DNA of 64,000 bases from CBDAQR01 sp965199055 (GCA_965199055.1 CBDAQR010000004.1:1178001-1242000); one strand, 5' to 3'. Counted from the first letter of the stretch, positions 17,612 to 27,065 are shown. Numbers and translations: made by a program. Notes: generated by a model from the letters alone, not told the origin.

Positions 17612-18277
17612 ATGACCGTCAACAGCCACAAGGTTTTCGTGTTTTTAATCAGCTTCGCCTGTGCGCTGACGCTGGCTCACGTGGTGGTGATGATTCTCTG
17701 GTACGGCGACCATTTGCCGTTTGACGAATGGTGGCACATTGCGTTCTTCGATCTGGATGAGGAGGAGAGTATCGGCACCTGGTTCAGCGCACTAAACCTG
17801 TTTATCGCAGGTCAGCTATCGTTGTTGCAGGCGTGGCAAGCGCGCTCTCGTGAGGATCGCTGGTGGCTCTGGTGGCTGTTGTTGGGCTTGGGCTTCCACC
17901 TGTTGTCACTTGACGAGGTGGCGGGGTTTCACGAATACGTAAACACCGTGGTGCAGAGCACGCGCTGGACTACTTTCGGTGCCGTTATCGTGTTGGTAGT
18001 CGGATTATCTTATTTCCCCTTTTTGCGAGACTTGCCGGCGCGCACACGCTGGTGGTTCGTTGTGTCCGGAATGATTTATATCGGCGGAGCTATTGGGGTA
18101 GAGCGGGCCACCGACTGGTACGATGACAACGATCTGTTGGATACCCTGGAATATAACCTCTGGACTGCCTGCGAAGAATTTATTGAGATGAGCGGTATCA
18201 TCCTGTTCATCCGGGCCTTGATGTTACATATGCGAGATGCCGAAGAAGGTTTTGATCTTAGGGTAAGCTTGCGCTAA
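17612..18277 (+). CDS. Polytopic membrane protein with conserved acidic/His motifs, unknown function
   Basis: A 221-residue protein with about six transmembrane helices. Polar residues within or beside membrane segments stand out: GFHLLSLDEVAGFHEYVN (S, D, E, H, E, about 92-109) and TACEEFIEMSGIILF (E, E, E, about 188-202), plus GVERATDWYDDNDLLD in a loop. The pattern of buried Asp, Glu and His could bind a metal, as in membrane hydrolases of the CREST type, but I do not recognise the family. It follows the amidohydrolase by 8 bp and is probably its operon partner. The last codons overlap the convergent lipoprotein gene by 4 bp. Confidence 0.75.
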   Translation: MTVNSHKVFVFLISFACALTLAHVVVMILWYGDHLPFDEWWHIAFFDLDEEESIGTWFSALNLFIAGQLSLLQAWQARSREDRWWLWWLLLGLGFHLLSLDEVAGFHEYVNTVVQSTRWTTFGAVIVLVVGLSYFPFLRDLPARTRWWFVVSGMIYIGGAIGVERATDWYDDNDLLDTLEYNLWTACEEFIEMSGIILFIRALMLHMRDAEEGFDLRVSLR

Positions 18278-19551
18278 AGACCCCAGAAGGCCAGGCTCTG
18301 GACAGTGTAGAGTATGAGCGGCAAGTTGCTGTATGGGCCTGGCTCGTTTTGGGAAAGCACAACTCCCACAAGTCCAGTCGAGGGACTGATAAAGAAGGTG
18401 GTCCCAAAATAGCCGCTCCACCAGAAGTCTCCATCACGGTCGCCCAGCATGCTGGCATCTGCATCGGCGACCACCGCCATGCCCAGGCCCCAGCCAACGC
18501 CCTCGATGCCTTCCGTTTCCAGGACGCCACCTTCAAGCTGTAGTGAGCGCAGGGCATTAACGGTCTCTGGCTGCAACAATCTCACACCTTGGTACTCGCC
18601 GCCGTTGTAGAGCATTAATGCGAAGCGCATATAGTCCTCGGCTGTGGAGACCAGGCCGCTGCCACCCTCGGGATATTCGACATCGCTGTCTGGGTGGCTG
18701 ATGACAAGATCGCCATTTTCGTCCTGGGTATAGACCGCGGCGATTTCCAGCGGTGCTGTGTCGGCATAACGATAGCGCGTGCTGTTCATACCCAGTGGTG
18801 CGAAGATGCGGCGCTCGAGATATTTGTCCAGCGCCTCACCGGAGACGACTTCCACCACGCTGGCCAATACGTCGGCCGACCAGCCATAGCGCCAGCGCAG
18901 ACCGGGTTGTTCGAAAAGGGGAAGTTGCGCTATGTGGTTCACGCGTTCCTGCATCGATCCCGTCTCGAGACTCCTGGGGTCATTGGCGCGCCAGTATTCC
19001 ATGAGTTCTGTGGCATCTCCGTCACCGGGGCCAATGCCGGATGCAAACATTAGCAGGTGCTTGATCAGGAGCGGTTCAGCTGGTGTGGTGGGAAAGTCGC
19101 CATTCGGGCCGCGCTGCTCCGCCGTAGCAACGCGCAACTCCGTGAAGGCAGGTAGATACTTAGCGACCGGGTCTTCCAGTGACAACAATTTTTCTTCGAT
19201 CAGCATATGCGCTGCGACGGCCGTGACTGGCTTGGTCATCGACGCAAAGCGCATCCGGGTAGTCAGGGTCATTGGTGTTTGTGAGGCAATGTCGGCCCAG
19301 CCAGCGGCAGTGCCATAGACCGGCTGGCCGTCGACGGCAAATAAAGCGACGTAACCGGAACGATTGCCGCGCCAGCTATCGAAGCGCAGTGCGGCGTCGA
19401 TCGCTGCCCGACTGATGGCGCTTAGATTGCGATCGGGTGAGGTGACAGTTGCGGCTGGCGGTACCGATATCTCCAGTGATTCGCTGCTGCAGCCAACGAG
19501 GGCTGCAGCAATCAAAAACGCCAGTGTCCTTCTAAGTAGGCAATAGATCAG
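18274..19551 (-). CDS. Serine beta-lactamase-like lipoprotein (class C/esterase family)
   Basis: The catalytic domain has RFASMTKPVTAVAAHML (Ser-x-x-Lys, about 103 from the CTG), LRWRYGWSADVLASVVE (Tyr of the YxN-like motif) and WWSGYFGTTFF (KTG/HxG-like strand). The end is about 425 residues downstream. A lipobox LVGCSS follows a hydrophobic stretch. If translation starts at the first ordinary codon, TTG 19515, the signal peptide would be cut to MIAAALVGC with no positive charges. Starting at CTG 19551, which overlaps the upstream TGA and sits about 6 bases after AGGA, gives the normal LLRRTLAFLIAAALVGC. I therefore extend it but flag the start as uncertain. Family members are esterases, D-peptidases or lactamases at the outer membrane. 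Confidence 0.85.
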   Translation of the reverse strand: MIYCLLRRTLAFLIAAALVGCSSESLEISVPPAATVTSPDRNLSAISRAAIDAALRFDSWRGNRSGYVALFAVDGQPVYGTAAGWADIASQTPMTLTTRMRFASMTKPVTAVAAHMLIEEKLLSLEDPVAKYLPAFTELRVATAEQRGPNGDFPTTPAEPLLIKHLLMFASGIGPGDGDATELMEYWRANDPRSLETGSMQERVNHIAQLPLFEQPGLRWRYGWSADVLASVVEVVSGEALDKYLERRIFAPLGMNSTRYRYADTAPLEIAAVYTQDENGDLVISHPDSDVEYPEGGSGLVSTAEDYMRFALMLYNGGEYQGVRLLQPETVNALRSLQLEGGVLETEGIEGVGWGLGMAVVADADASMLGDRDGDFWWSGYFGTTFFISPSTGLVGVVLSQNEPGPYSNLPLILYTVQSLAFWGL

Positions 19552-21293
19552 GCGCTGTCCTGCATTCTGTCTGCCGGGGATAATTGGGGTCCGCGAATCA
19601 CACCGCCGGGTGTCGGGCCCTGCATTTCACCATTGCGAAAGGTCACGGCACCGGACTTGATGGTAGCTACATAGCCTTCGGCTTTCTGCAGCAGGCGCTT
19701 TCCGCCGGCAGGCAGATCGAAGGCCATCCAGGGTTTGCCCAACTTGAGATTGTCGAGGTCGATCACGTTAATATCGGCAAGATAACCTTCCGCTAATAGT
19801 CCACGATCTTCCAGGCCGTACAGCACGGCAGTATCGCGGCACTGGCGCTTGATCGCATGTTCCAGGCTGAGTCGCCCGCGCTCACGATCGCGTACCCAGT
19901 GTTGCAACATGAACGTGGGGGAGGCGGCGTCGCAGATGGTGCCGCAGTGGGCACCACCATCGGAGAGCGAATTCACGCAATCATCCGATTGCTGCAAATC
20001 CTCCAGGAAGTCGAGGTTACCGTCGGAGTAGTTGAGTACCGGAAAGTAGAGTAGGCCGGTGCCATCATCGCCAGTAAGCACATCGTAGGCGAATTCCTCC
20101 GGCGAGACGCCCGCGGCTTCTGCCATAGCCAGCACGCTTTCGTCTGCGCCGGGCTCGTAGTTAAACTCAGGACCCATGCAGTAGTTGGTATGCCAGGCAA
20201 CGCTGACAAATTGCAAAAGCGCCGCCAGTTCCGTTTCGGGATACTCGTTCTCCTCGGCTAGTAGTTGGGCCTTGAATGCCGGGTCCTGCAGCTTTGCAAG
20301 TGTCTCCTCCCACGGTAATTCAGCAATGGCCTGCCAGGAGGGGCGATATAGAAAAGGGTGTACGGTGCCACGCCAACCCATAATGATGCCGGTTCCGCGC
20401 AGTGCTATCTGCGCGGTGATATGAGCGCCCTTGTCGTTCTCTGCGCGCATATTGGCGATTTGTTCCTGTATTGGTACGGGGTGGTGCTCCGATTGCAGGG
20501 CGGCAAAAGTCACTGGCAGCCCTGTTTCGCGGCTCAACTCGCCCATCCATTCGAATTCGTGCCACTCGCGGTTGAGATCACTCGCCATTTCGAACACGCC
20601 ATAACCGACGCGTCCCATCGCGCGGCCGATACCAATCAGTTCTTCCGGGGTGGCGGTAGTGCCAGGCACCAGCTCACCGTCGACGTCGCGATGCAGCACT
20701 GTGCGGGACGTGGAAAAACCCAGAGCGCCGGCGCGCAGGCCGTCTTCTACGATTTGAGACATGGCGGCAATATCGGTTTCCGTTGGATCTTCATTACGAG
20801 CGCCGCGCTCTCCCATTACATAGGCGCGAACCGAGCCGTGCGGCACGTGGGTGCCAACATCCACTGTGCGCGGCATTTTTTCTAAGGCATCCATGTATTC
20901 TGGGAAGGACTCCCAGTCCCAGCGAATGCCCTCGGACAGAGCGGTGCCCGGTATGTCTTCCACGCCTTCCATCAGGCCTATCAGCCAGTCGTGCTTGTCG
21001 GGTTTCGCGGGTGCAAACCCCACGCCGCAGTTGCCCATCACCACGGTAGTCACCCCGTGCCAGGAGGAGGGGCTCATCTCCGGGTCCCAGGTGGCCTGGC
21101 CGTCGTAGTGAGTGTGAATGTCCACAAAACCCGGCGCAACGACCTTACCGGTGGCGTCGATCTCTTCGCGCCCTGGGGGCAGGGAGTCGCCGATTTTAGT
21201 GATCTTGTCGCCATCGATGGCGATGTCTGCAACAAACGCCGTTTTACCACTGCCGTCGACGACGGTGCCGCCGCGAATAACCAGGTCATGCAT
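19548..21293 (-). CDS. N-acyl-D-amino-acid deacylase-family amidohydrolase
   Basis: A 581-residue protein (Amidohydro_3 family). APGFVDIHTHYDGQATWDP (HxH, about 55-73) and VVMGNCGVGFAP (about 87-98, the metal-bridging Cys of D-aminoacylases) are both present. FAALQSEHH, GWRGTVHP and NSLSDGGAHCGTICDA (catalytic Asp, about 447) complete the site, and a C-terminal beta domain holds GYLADINVIDLDNL. No signal peptide, so cytoplasmic. It is immediately upstream of the beta-lactamase-like lipoprotein gene with overlapping or abutting frames, so they are likely co-expressed. The substrate may be an N-acyl-D-amino acid or cyclic amide (inference). Confidence 0.92.
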   Translation of the reverse strand: MHDLVIRGGTVVDGSGKTAFVADIAIDGDKITKIGDSLPPGREEIDATGKVVAPGFVDIHTHYDGQATWDPEMSPSSWHGVTTVVMGNCGVGFAPAKPDKHDWLIGLMEGVEDIPGTALSEGIRWDWESFPEYMDALEKMPRTVDVGTHVPHGSVRAYVMGERGARNEDPTETDIAAMSQIVEDGLRAGALGFSTSRTVLHRDVDGELVPGTTATPEELIGIGRAMGRVGYGVFEMASDLNREWHEFEWMGELSRETGLPVTFAALQSEHHPVPIQEQIANMRAENDKGAHITAQIALRGTGIIMGWRGTVHPFLYRPSWQAIAELPWEETLAKLQDPAFKAQLLAEENEYPETELAALLQFVSVAWHTNYCMGPEFNYEPGADESVLAMAEAAGVSPEEFAYDVLTGDDGTGLLYFPVLNYSDGNLDFLEDLQQSDDCVNSLSDGGAHCGTICDAASPTFMLQHWVRDRERGRLSLEHAIKRQCRDTAVLYGLEDRGLLAEGYLADINVIDLDNLKLGKPWMAFDLPAGGKRLLQKAEGYVATIKSGAVTFRNGEMQGPTPGGVIRGPQLSPADRMQDSA

Positions 21294-21387
21294 TGTGATG
21301 TCCTCACCAGATATTGTTATCGGATCAGAGTAGCACAGTGCGTGGAGGAGGGAGCTGCGTCTGGCGTAAGAGAGCTGGACAGTTTAT

Positions 21388-21423
21388 TTGACAAAACTCC
21401 CTGCTCACATTGATTTAATTAAA
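21388..21423 (+). promoter_or_regulatory. Putative promoter and operator of cecR-like operon
   Basis: TTGACA at 21388-21393 is a perfect -35 hexamer. A weak AT-rich -10 region follows around 21411-21419. The perfect 10-bp palindrome TTTAATTAAA lies at 21414-21423, just before the regulator start, where autorepression by the TetR-type protein would be effective (inference). Confidence 0.5.
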
Positions 21424-21426
21424 CGA

Positions 21427-22128
21427 ATGACTAAAATTGAGATTATGGATGAGAATCAGACCCGCAAACGCGGTAATGAGACCCGCCAGTTATTGCTGGA
21501 TGCGGCGATTGATGTGTTTGGGCGAGACGGCTTTCATGCGGCGAGCACTCGCGCCATCGCTGGCGCAGCCGGCGTCAATCAGGCGTTGATCGGTTACCAC
21601 TTCGGCAATAAGGAGGGGCTGTATCATGCGGTCTTCGAGTACCTGTCCACCCGAATGGCAGGCGATATCCGTCCGCTGGCGGCAGAGATACTTGATCGCA
21701 TCGAGAACCTCGATGCCGAGTCCGATGCTCGCCAGGATATGGCGGCAGACGGCATCGAATCCCTGATTATGGTGCTCGCGACCTTCTTCGCTAGTGAAGA
21801 AAGTCCGAGTCACATGCGTATGATTCTGCGCGAGCAGCAAGACCCCACCACAGCGTTTGAGACGATTTATAACGGTTTGATGGGTCAGCTACTGGAGCTG
21901 ATAGCGCAGTTGGTAGGGATTGTGCTCGACCAGGCGCCCGATGAAGAGCGCACGCGAGTGCGAACCATGATGCTTATGGGTAATGTGCTGGTGTTTGTCA
22001 TAGCCCGCGGCAGTATTAGTCATTTTCTCGGCTGGGAACGACTCCAACCAAAACATCTCGAAGAGCTACGCGTACAACTCCGGGCCGTGATCCGGGCCCA
22101 ACTTGCAGAGGGACTACAGCATGAATAA
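21427..22128 (+). CDS. cecR: TetR/AcrR-family regulator (CecR/YbiH-like)
   Basis: A 233-residue protein. The N-terminal TetR HTH is clear: ETRQLLLDAAIDVFGRDGFHAASTRAIAGAAGVNQALIGYHFGNKEGLYHAVF (about 18-70). The C-terminal ligand domain (about 100-225) matches the CecR/DUF1956 type, including the segment MRMILREQQDPTTAFETIY. ATG 21427 and ATG 21445 are both possible; neither has a strong ribosome site. It heads a five-gene operon for a membrane-fusion protein, double ABC ATPase and two permeases, the same order as E. coli ybiH-ybhGFSR, and probably represses it until an inducing drug or metabolite binds. Confidence 0.9.
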   Translation: MTKIEIMDENQTRKRGNETRQLLLDAAIDVFGRDGFHAASTRAIAGAAGVNQALIGYHFGNKEGLYHAVFEYLSTRMAGDIRPLAAEILDRIENLDAESDARQDMAADGIESLIMVLATFFASEESPSHMRMILREQQDPTTAFETIYNGLMGQLLELIAQLVGIVLDQAPDEERTRVRTMMLMGNVLVFVIARGSISHFLGWERLQPKHLEELRVQLRAVIRAQLAEGLQHE

Positions 22129-23092
22129 GCGCATTATCGCTGTGCTGGTCGTTGGGCTGGTGGCCGGTGTCTATTACTACCTTGAGACTGCTAATGCCCC
22201 ACAGGGTGGAGCTTTGCGTTTGTATGGCAACGTGGATATTCGGGAGGTGCAGCTCGGCTTTCGGGTAGGCGGACGGCTCGAATCCATGACCTTTGAGGAG
22301 GGCGATGCTGTGGCCACGGGTGATTTGCTTGCCGAACTTGAGAGCACGCCTCAGCACCAGGCGCTGGCTGTAGCCGAGGCGCAAGTCAGTGAAGCCAGGG
22401 CGCGACTTGATTTGCTAACAACCGGTACGCGGCCACAGGAAGTGGAGCAGGCGGAAGCACGAGTGGTTGAGGCGGAGGCCGCCCTCGACAACGCTGAACA
22501 AGAGTTGCAGCGTCAGAGCGAACTGCTCAAGCAAAATATGAGCAGCCAGCGAGTGGTGGATAACGCTTTGTCGCTGCGCGATCAATCATCTGCCCGCTTG
22601 CGCGCAGCGCAAGAAGCATTGGCGCTGGCACACGAAGGTTTTCGCGCTGAGGACATTGCCGCAGCGGAGGCGGCGCTCGGCGGCGCGATCGCCAGACGTG
22701 ATCAAGCGCAAACGGCGTTGGACGATACGCGATTGTATGCGCCCAACCCGGGAATCATCATGACCCGTGTACAGGAACCGGGCGCCATGCTGGCGGTGGG
22801 TGCGCCGGTATATAGCTTGTCGCTCACCGACACCGTTTACATTCGGGCCTACGTTGATGAGCCACGTCTGGGTGAGGTGCAGCCGGGTAACTCGGTGACC
22901 GTGTCGACCGATGGCGGCGCGCGGAGTTATAAAGGTCAGGTTGGCTTCGTATCGCCGCGAGCGGAGTTCACGCCCAAAACGGTCGAGACTGAGGAACTGC
23001 GCACCGAGCTTGTTTATCGAGTTCGCATCGTTGTCATCGATGCTGATGCCCGATTACGTCAGGGTATGCCAGTTACGGTGCGGCTGGATTAA
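22121..23092 (+). CDS. ybhG: HlyD-family membrane fusion protein (YbhG-like)
   Basis: A 323-residue protein. ATG 22121 overlaps the regulator's end by 8 bp and follows AGAGGGA. One N-terminal membrane anchor (IIAVLVVGLVAGVYYYLE, about 5-22). The barrel-sandwich hybrid has the lipoyl half-motifs GNVDIREVQLGFRVGGRLESM and APNPGIIMTRVQEPGAML, separated by a long alpha-helical coiled coil (about 85-200, Ala/Glu/Gln-rich). It bridges the inner-membrane ABC complex and an outer-membrane channel of the TolC type, which is not encoded here. Confidence 0.93.
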   Translation: MNKRIIAVLVVGLVAGVYYYLETANAPQGGALRLYGNVDIREVQLGFRVGGRLESMTFEEGDAVATGDLLAELESTPQHQALAVAEAQVSEARARLDLLTTGTRPQEVEQAEARVVEAEAALDNAEQELQRQSELLKQNMSSQRVVDNALSLRDQSSARLRAAQEALALAHEGFRAEDIAAAEAALGGAIARRDQAQTALDDTRLYAPNPGIIMTRVQEPGAMLAVGAPVYSLSLTDTVYIRAYVDEPRLGEVQPGNSVTVSTDGGARSYKGQVGFVSPRAEFTPKTVETEELRTELVYRVRIVVIDADARLRQGMPVTVRLD

Positions 23093-23097
23093 GCGGC

Positions 23098-24828
23098 ATG
23101 CCGGCGGGCATAGAAATAGCAGCGCTCTCCAAGCGATTCGAGACAGAAACCGCACTTGATGATATTACGCTTTCGATACGTAGCGGACGGGTCACTGGAC
23201 TGGTAGGGCCCGACGGTGCCGGCAAAACGACCTTGATGAGAATCCTCGCGGGCCTCATGACACCCTCGGAGGGTGCCGTTACGGTGGCCGGCCTGAATGT
23301 TGCGACCCATACCCAGCAGGTACGCGAGCTCAGTGGCTACATGCCCCAACGATTCGGCCTCTATGAAGACCTCTCGGTAAGAGAAAATCTTAATCTGTAC
23401 TCTAACTTGCGCAATCTGGATCCCGACATTCGTGACCAGCTGTTTAAACAGCTACTGGGCTTCACTGGCTTAGGGCGGTTTTCGACGCGTTTGGCGGGTG
23501 CTCTCTCTGGCGGCATGAAACAAAAGCTGGGTCTGGCTTGTGCCTTGATGGCCCGCCCGCGGGTGCTATTGCTGGATGAGCCAAGCGTGGGAGTCGACCC
23601 GCTTAGTCGTCAGGAATTGTGGCAGATGGTTGAAGAGCTAGCGCACGACGGTATGACTGCGCTTTGGTCCACCTCTTATCTGGATGAAGCCGAACGCTGT
23701 GATGATGTGGTCATGCTCGACAAAGGTCAGGTCCTGTTCTCGGGTGTGCCGGCCGACTTGACTCGACGCATCGAAGGGCGCAGTTACCTGCTTCGGGTTG
23801 CCGGCGAGCGCCGCTCCCTGCTAATCGATGCATTGCAACAACCGTTTGTGCGTGATGGCGTGATCCAGGGTAATGCCGTGCGCTTAGTGTTCGCCGAGGG
23901 CACTCCACAAACCGAGATAGAGTCTTGGGCAAATCGGTATAGAGCGAGCTTGGAACCAGTCTCCGCTCGCTTCGAAGATGCTTTTATCGATTTGCTGGGC
24001 GGTGGGCCCGGTGGACACTCGGCGATTGCAGAGCGCATGGAGGATGTGCCTTCGAGTGCAGATCTCATGGTGGAGTGTTCCGAACTCACTAAGCGCTTTG
24101 GTGATTTCACGGCGACCGATCGCATTAGTTTCGATGTGAGGCGTGGCGAGATTGTTGGCTTGTTGGGGCCAAACGGCGCCGGAAAATCCACGACTTTTAA
24201 AATGCTGTGTGGGCTATTGAGGCCCGATGGGGGTGAGGCCAGGGTGGCGGGGTTTGATCTGCGCAACGCAGCGGGGTCGGCCAAGATGCGCCTCGGTTAT
24301 ATGGCGCAGAAGTTTTCGCTCTACGGCCTGCTCACCGTGCAGCAAAACCTCGAGTTCTTCTCAGGTATCTATGGCTTAAGCGGCAAACAGCGCCAGCAGC
24401 GAATGCGAGAGATGATCGAGGTTTTTGAGCTTGAATCCTATCTCGACGTTTCGCCCGACCTGTTACCACTGGGGTTTAAGCAGCGCCTGGCGCTGGCCTG
24501 CGCGCTGATGCATCGCCCCGAAATTCTTTTCCTGGATGAACCCACCTCGGGCGTGGACCCTCTTACCCGGCGCGAGTTCTGGACCCATATCACTGGATTG
24601 GTTGAAAAAGGGGTGACAGTACTGGTGACCACGCACTTCATGGATGAAGCAGAGTATTGCGACCGAGTCGCACTGGTTAATCGCTCTCAGTTGGTTGCAT
24701 TGGACACCCCTGATGCATTGAAGTCTCAGGTCGCCACCGACCAGCGCCCGAATCCAACGATGGAAGAGACGTTTATCCAGCTAATTGCGCAGCAGAACGC
24801 CTTGCTCGATGCGGAAGCGGCAGCATGA
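23098..24828 (+). CDS. ybhF: Tandem ABC transporter ATPase (YbhF-like)
   Basis: A 576-residue protein with two nucleotide-binding domains. Domain 1: Walker A GPDGAGKTTLM (about 40), signature LSGGMKQKLGLA (about 138), Walker B VLLLDEPSVGVDP. Domain 2: Walker A GPNGAGKSTTF (about 357), degenerate signature LPLGFKQRLALA (about 457), Walker B ILFLDEPTSGVDPLTRREFW and the H-loop TTHFMDEAEYCDR. The LPLG signature in the second half is also characteristic of E. coli YbhF. It energises export through the two downstream permeases. It overlaps the next gene by 4 bp. Confidence 0.95.
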   Translation: MPAGIEIAALSKRFETETALDDITLSIRSGRVTGLVGPDGAGKTTLMRILAGLMTPSEGAVTVAGLNVATHTQQVRELSGYMPQRFGLYEDLSVRENLNLYSNLRNLDPDIRDQLFKQLLGFTGLGRFSTRLAGALSGGMKQKLGLACALMARPRVLLLDEPSVGVDPLSRQELWQMVEELAHDGMTALWSTSYLDEAERCDDVVMLDKGQVLFSGVPADLTRRIEGRSYLLRVAGERRSLLIDALQQPFVRDGVIQGNAVRLVFAEGTPQTEIESWANRYRASLEPVSARFEDAFIDLLGGGPGGHSAIAERMEDVPSSADLMVECSELTKRFGDFTATDRISFDVRRGEIVGLLGPNGAGKSTTFKMLCGLLRPDGGEARVAGFDLRNAAGSAKMRLGYMAQKFSLYGLLTVQQNLEFFSGIYGLSGKQRQQRMREMIEVFELESYLDVSPDLLPLGFKQRLALACALMHRPEILFLDEPTSGVDPLTRREFWTHITGLVEKGVTVLVTTHFMDEAEYCDRVALVNRSQLVALDTPDALKSQVATDQRPNPTMEETFIQLIAQQNALLDAEAAA

Positions 24829-25964
24829 GCGGGCTGATCTCCTCGTCAGCTCAGGGCAGTGCCTGGAGACGATTTCGCTCGCTGTTTTATAAAGAGAGCC
24901 TGCAGGTGCTGCGTGATCCGTCGGCGTTGATTATCGCATTTGTTTTGCCGCCGGTTTTGTTGTTCCTGTTCGGCAACGCCATATCGCTCGAATTGCGCAG
25001 TGTGCCCATCGGCGTTGTGATGGAGTCGGATGGCGAAATGTCCAGAGAACTGGCGGCGGCATACGCTGCGACTGACTATCTGGCGATGACGCCCGCTCGC
25101 GATCGCAGAGAGCTTGAGCACCACTTGGTCAGTGGCCGGCTAAAAGCCTTGGTAATCATCCCGCAGGACTTTGACGCCGCCGCGCGCGACCAGAGCCGTC
25201 AAGCGGCGATACAAGTGATTACGGACGGCAGCCACTCGAACACGGCCAAGTTCATAGCGGCCTATACGCAGGGCGTTTACAACAACTGGCTCGCCCAACT
25301 GCCCGCTGCAGCGATGCCGCCTGTACAGGTACAGCAACGTCTCTGGTTCAACCCTGAGCTGGACAGCAATCGTGCGATGATTCCTGGTGCGATGGCGGTC
25401 GTCATGACGTTGATCGGGACGCTTCTGACGGCGCTGGTGGTGGCGCGGGAGTGGGAGCGGGGCACGATGGAGGCGGTACTGTCTACCCCATCACGCCAGG
25501 CTGAGATCATCGCCAGCAAAGTCTTGCCCTATTTCCTCTTGGGTCTGGTGACCGCGCTGGGCTGTGTACTGATGACAACGGTGTTGTTTGAGGTGCCATT
25601 GCGGGGCTCGGTCGCCGGTGTGCTGGCGTTGACCGCTGCATTTCTGGTGCCGGCGCTGGGGCAGGGCCTGTTGATCTCTACTGCAACAAAGAGTCAGTTC
25701 AATGCAGCACAGGCAGCGGTGACCAATGGTTTTATGCCCTCGATGCTGCTCTCAGGGTTTATCTATGACATCGAAAGCATGCCTACGATTTTGCAGTACA
25801 TAACCGTAGTGATTCCTGCGCGATATTACGTTGAAGGTCTGCGTACGGTGTTTCTGGTGGGCGACAGTTGGGAGCTTCTGTGGAGCAGTGTCGCGGCCCT
25901 GTTGCTGGTGGGAGTGGTGTTCTTTGTTGCCACGATACGTCTGTTTCGGCGAGGACTGGATTAA
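24825..25964 (+). CDS. ybhS: ABC-2 type permease (YbhS-like)
   Basis: A 379-residue ABC-2 permease. An N-terminal amphipathic stretch (RRFRSLFYKESLQVLRDPSALIIAF) leads to the first membrane helix. A large periplasmic domain (about 60-180) follows, then five helices with the conserved VAREWERGTMEAVLSTPSRQAEIIASKVLPYF coupling region (about 205-235). ATG 24825 overlaps the ATPase stop (ATGA). It forms a heterodimeric channel with the next gene product. Confidence 0.94.
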   Translation: MSGLISSSAQGSAWRRFRSLFYKESLQVLRDPSALIIAFVLPPVLLFLFGNAISLELRSVPIGVVMESDGEMSRELAAAYAATDYLAMTPARDRRELEHHLVSGRLKALVIIPQDFDAAARDQSRQAAIQVITDGSHSNTAKFIAAYTQGVYNNWLAQLPAAAMPPVQVQQRLWFNPELDSNRAMIPGAMAVVMTLIGTLLTALVVAREWERGTMEAVLSTPSRQAEIIASKVLPYFLLGLVTALGCVLMTTVLFEVPLRGSVAGVLALTAAFLVPALGQGLLISTATKSQFNAAQAAVTNGFMPSMLLSGFIYDIESMPTILQYITVVIPARYYVEGLRTVFLVGDSWELLWSSVAALLLVGVVFFVATIRLFRRGLD

Positions 25965-27065
25965 GTGCTGGCCCAGTTGCGCCATATGTTTCGCAAGGAG
26001 TTTCTCACCTTTGTGCGCGATCCCAGTTCGCGCTCTATGCTGTTCGCCGTGCCGCTGCTGCAGCTGATCGTGTTCACCACTGCAGGCACGCTGGAGGTAG
26101 AAAATGTGCGTCTCGCTGTGTTGGACCGGGATGCGGGTGTGTGGTCTCGCGAGCTGATTCAGCGAATGGATGCGGCGGGCTTCGTGATTCGGATCGTGCC
26201 GGTGGCGAGCGATGCCGAACTGGCGCACAAGATCCAGCATCAGGAGGTGCTGGCGGCTGTTGTATTTCAGGAGGACTTTTCAGCCGCGCTGCGAGCCGGC
26301 AGGACTTCGCAGCTACAAATTATCGTAGACGGACGCCGTGCCAACGCAGGACAAATAGCGATGTCTTATCTTACCGCTATTGTCGAGGGCCTGAATCAGG
26401 AGCTTCTGGGACCCGACTCAATGGTGGCATCTGTCGAAACGCGGCACTGGTTTAATCCTAACCTGCATTTCTATTGGTACATGGTGACGGCGCTGGCGGC
26501 GTCCCTGGTTATGTTCACGCCTATGACCATGACAACGCTGTCTATTGCCAGGGAGCGCGAACTGGGTACCTTTGATCAGCTGGTAGTGGCGCCTGTTACC
26601 CCCAGTCAGATTATTCTGGGCAAGATGGTGCCGGCCGTTTGCGTAGGATTGTTCACCGGCGTCTTGATCACGTTGATGGGGGTGCTGATTTTTGAGATAC
26701 CCTTTCGCGGCAGCTTCCCATTGCTGTTTTTTGCCATGGTAGTGTTCGTGCTATCACTCGTGGGGATGGGGCTGTTGGCATCGTCGCTGTGTAACACTCA
26801 GCAGCAAGCGATGATGAGCATGTTCTTTGTCATTATGCCGCTGATGGTGACGTCCGGGCTATTCACCCCAACCGAGAATATGCCCGTGTGGCTGCAGTAC
26901 GCTGGGGAGGTCAATCCCCTCAAGCACTTTATCGTCGTCGTTCAGGGAAGCTTCCTGAAGAGCATGGACGTCGGGGATATCTGGAGAAATACCTGGCCGA
27001 TGATGGTAATCGGCTGCGTTACGATGGCGACATCAATCGCAATCGTCTGGCGTCGTTTACATTAG
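25965..27065 (+). CDS. ybhR: ABC-2 type permease (YbhR-like)
   Basis: A 366-residue permease with a GTG start directly after the ybhS stop. It has the same architecture as its partner: first helix near FVRDPSSRSMLFAVPLLQLIVF, periplasmic domain, and SIARERELGTFDQLVVAPVTPSQIILGKMVP coupling region (about 190-220), then the terminal helices. It is the last gene of the exporter operon; transcription then meets the convergent 53-residue ORF. Confidence 0.94.
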   Translation: MLAQLRHMFRKEFLTFVRDPSSRSMLFAVPLLQLIVFTTAGTLEVENVRLAVLDRDAGVWSRELIQRMDAAGFVIRIVPVASDAELAHKIQHQEVLAAVVFQEDFSAALRAGRTSQLQIIVDGRRANAGQIAMSYLTAIVEGLNQELLGPDSMVASVETRHWFNPNLHFYWYMVTALAASLVMFTPMTMTTLSIARERELGTFDQLVVAPVTPSQIILGKMVPAVCVGLFTGVLITLMGVLIFEIPFRGSFPLLFFAMVVFVLSLVGMGLLASSLCNTQQQAMMSMFFVIMPLMVTSGLFTPTENMPVWLQYAGEVNPLKHFIVVVQGSFLKSMDVGDIWRNTWPMMVIGCVTMATSIAIVWRRLH

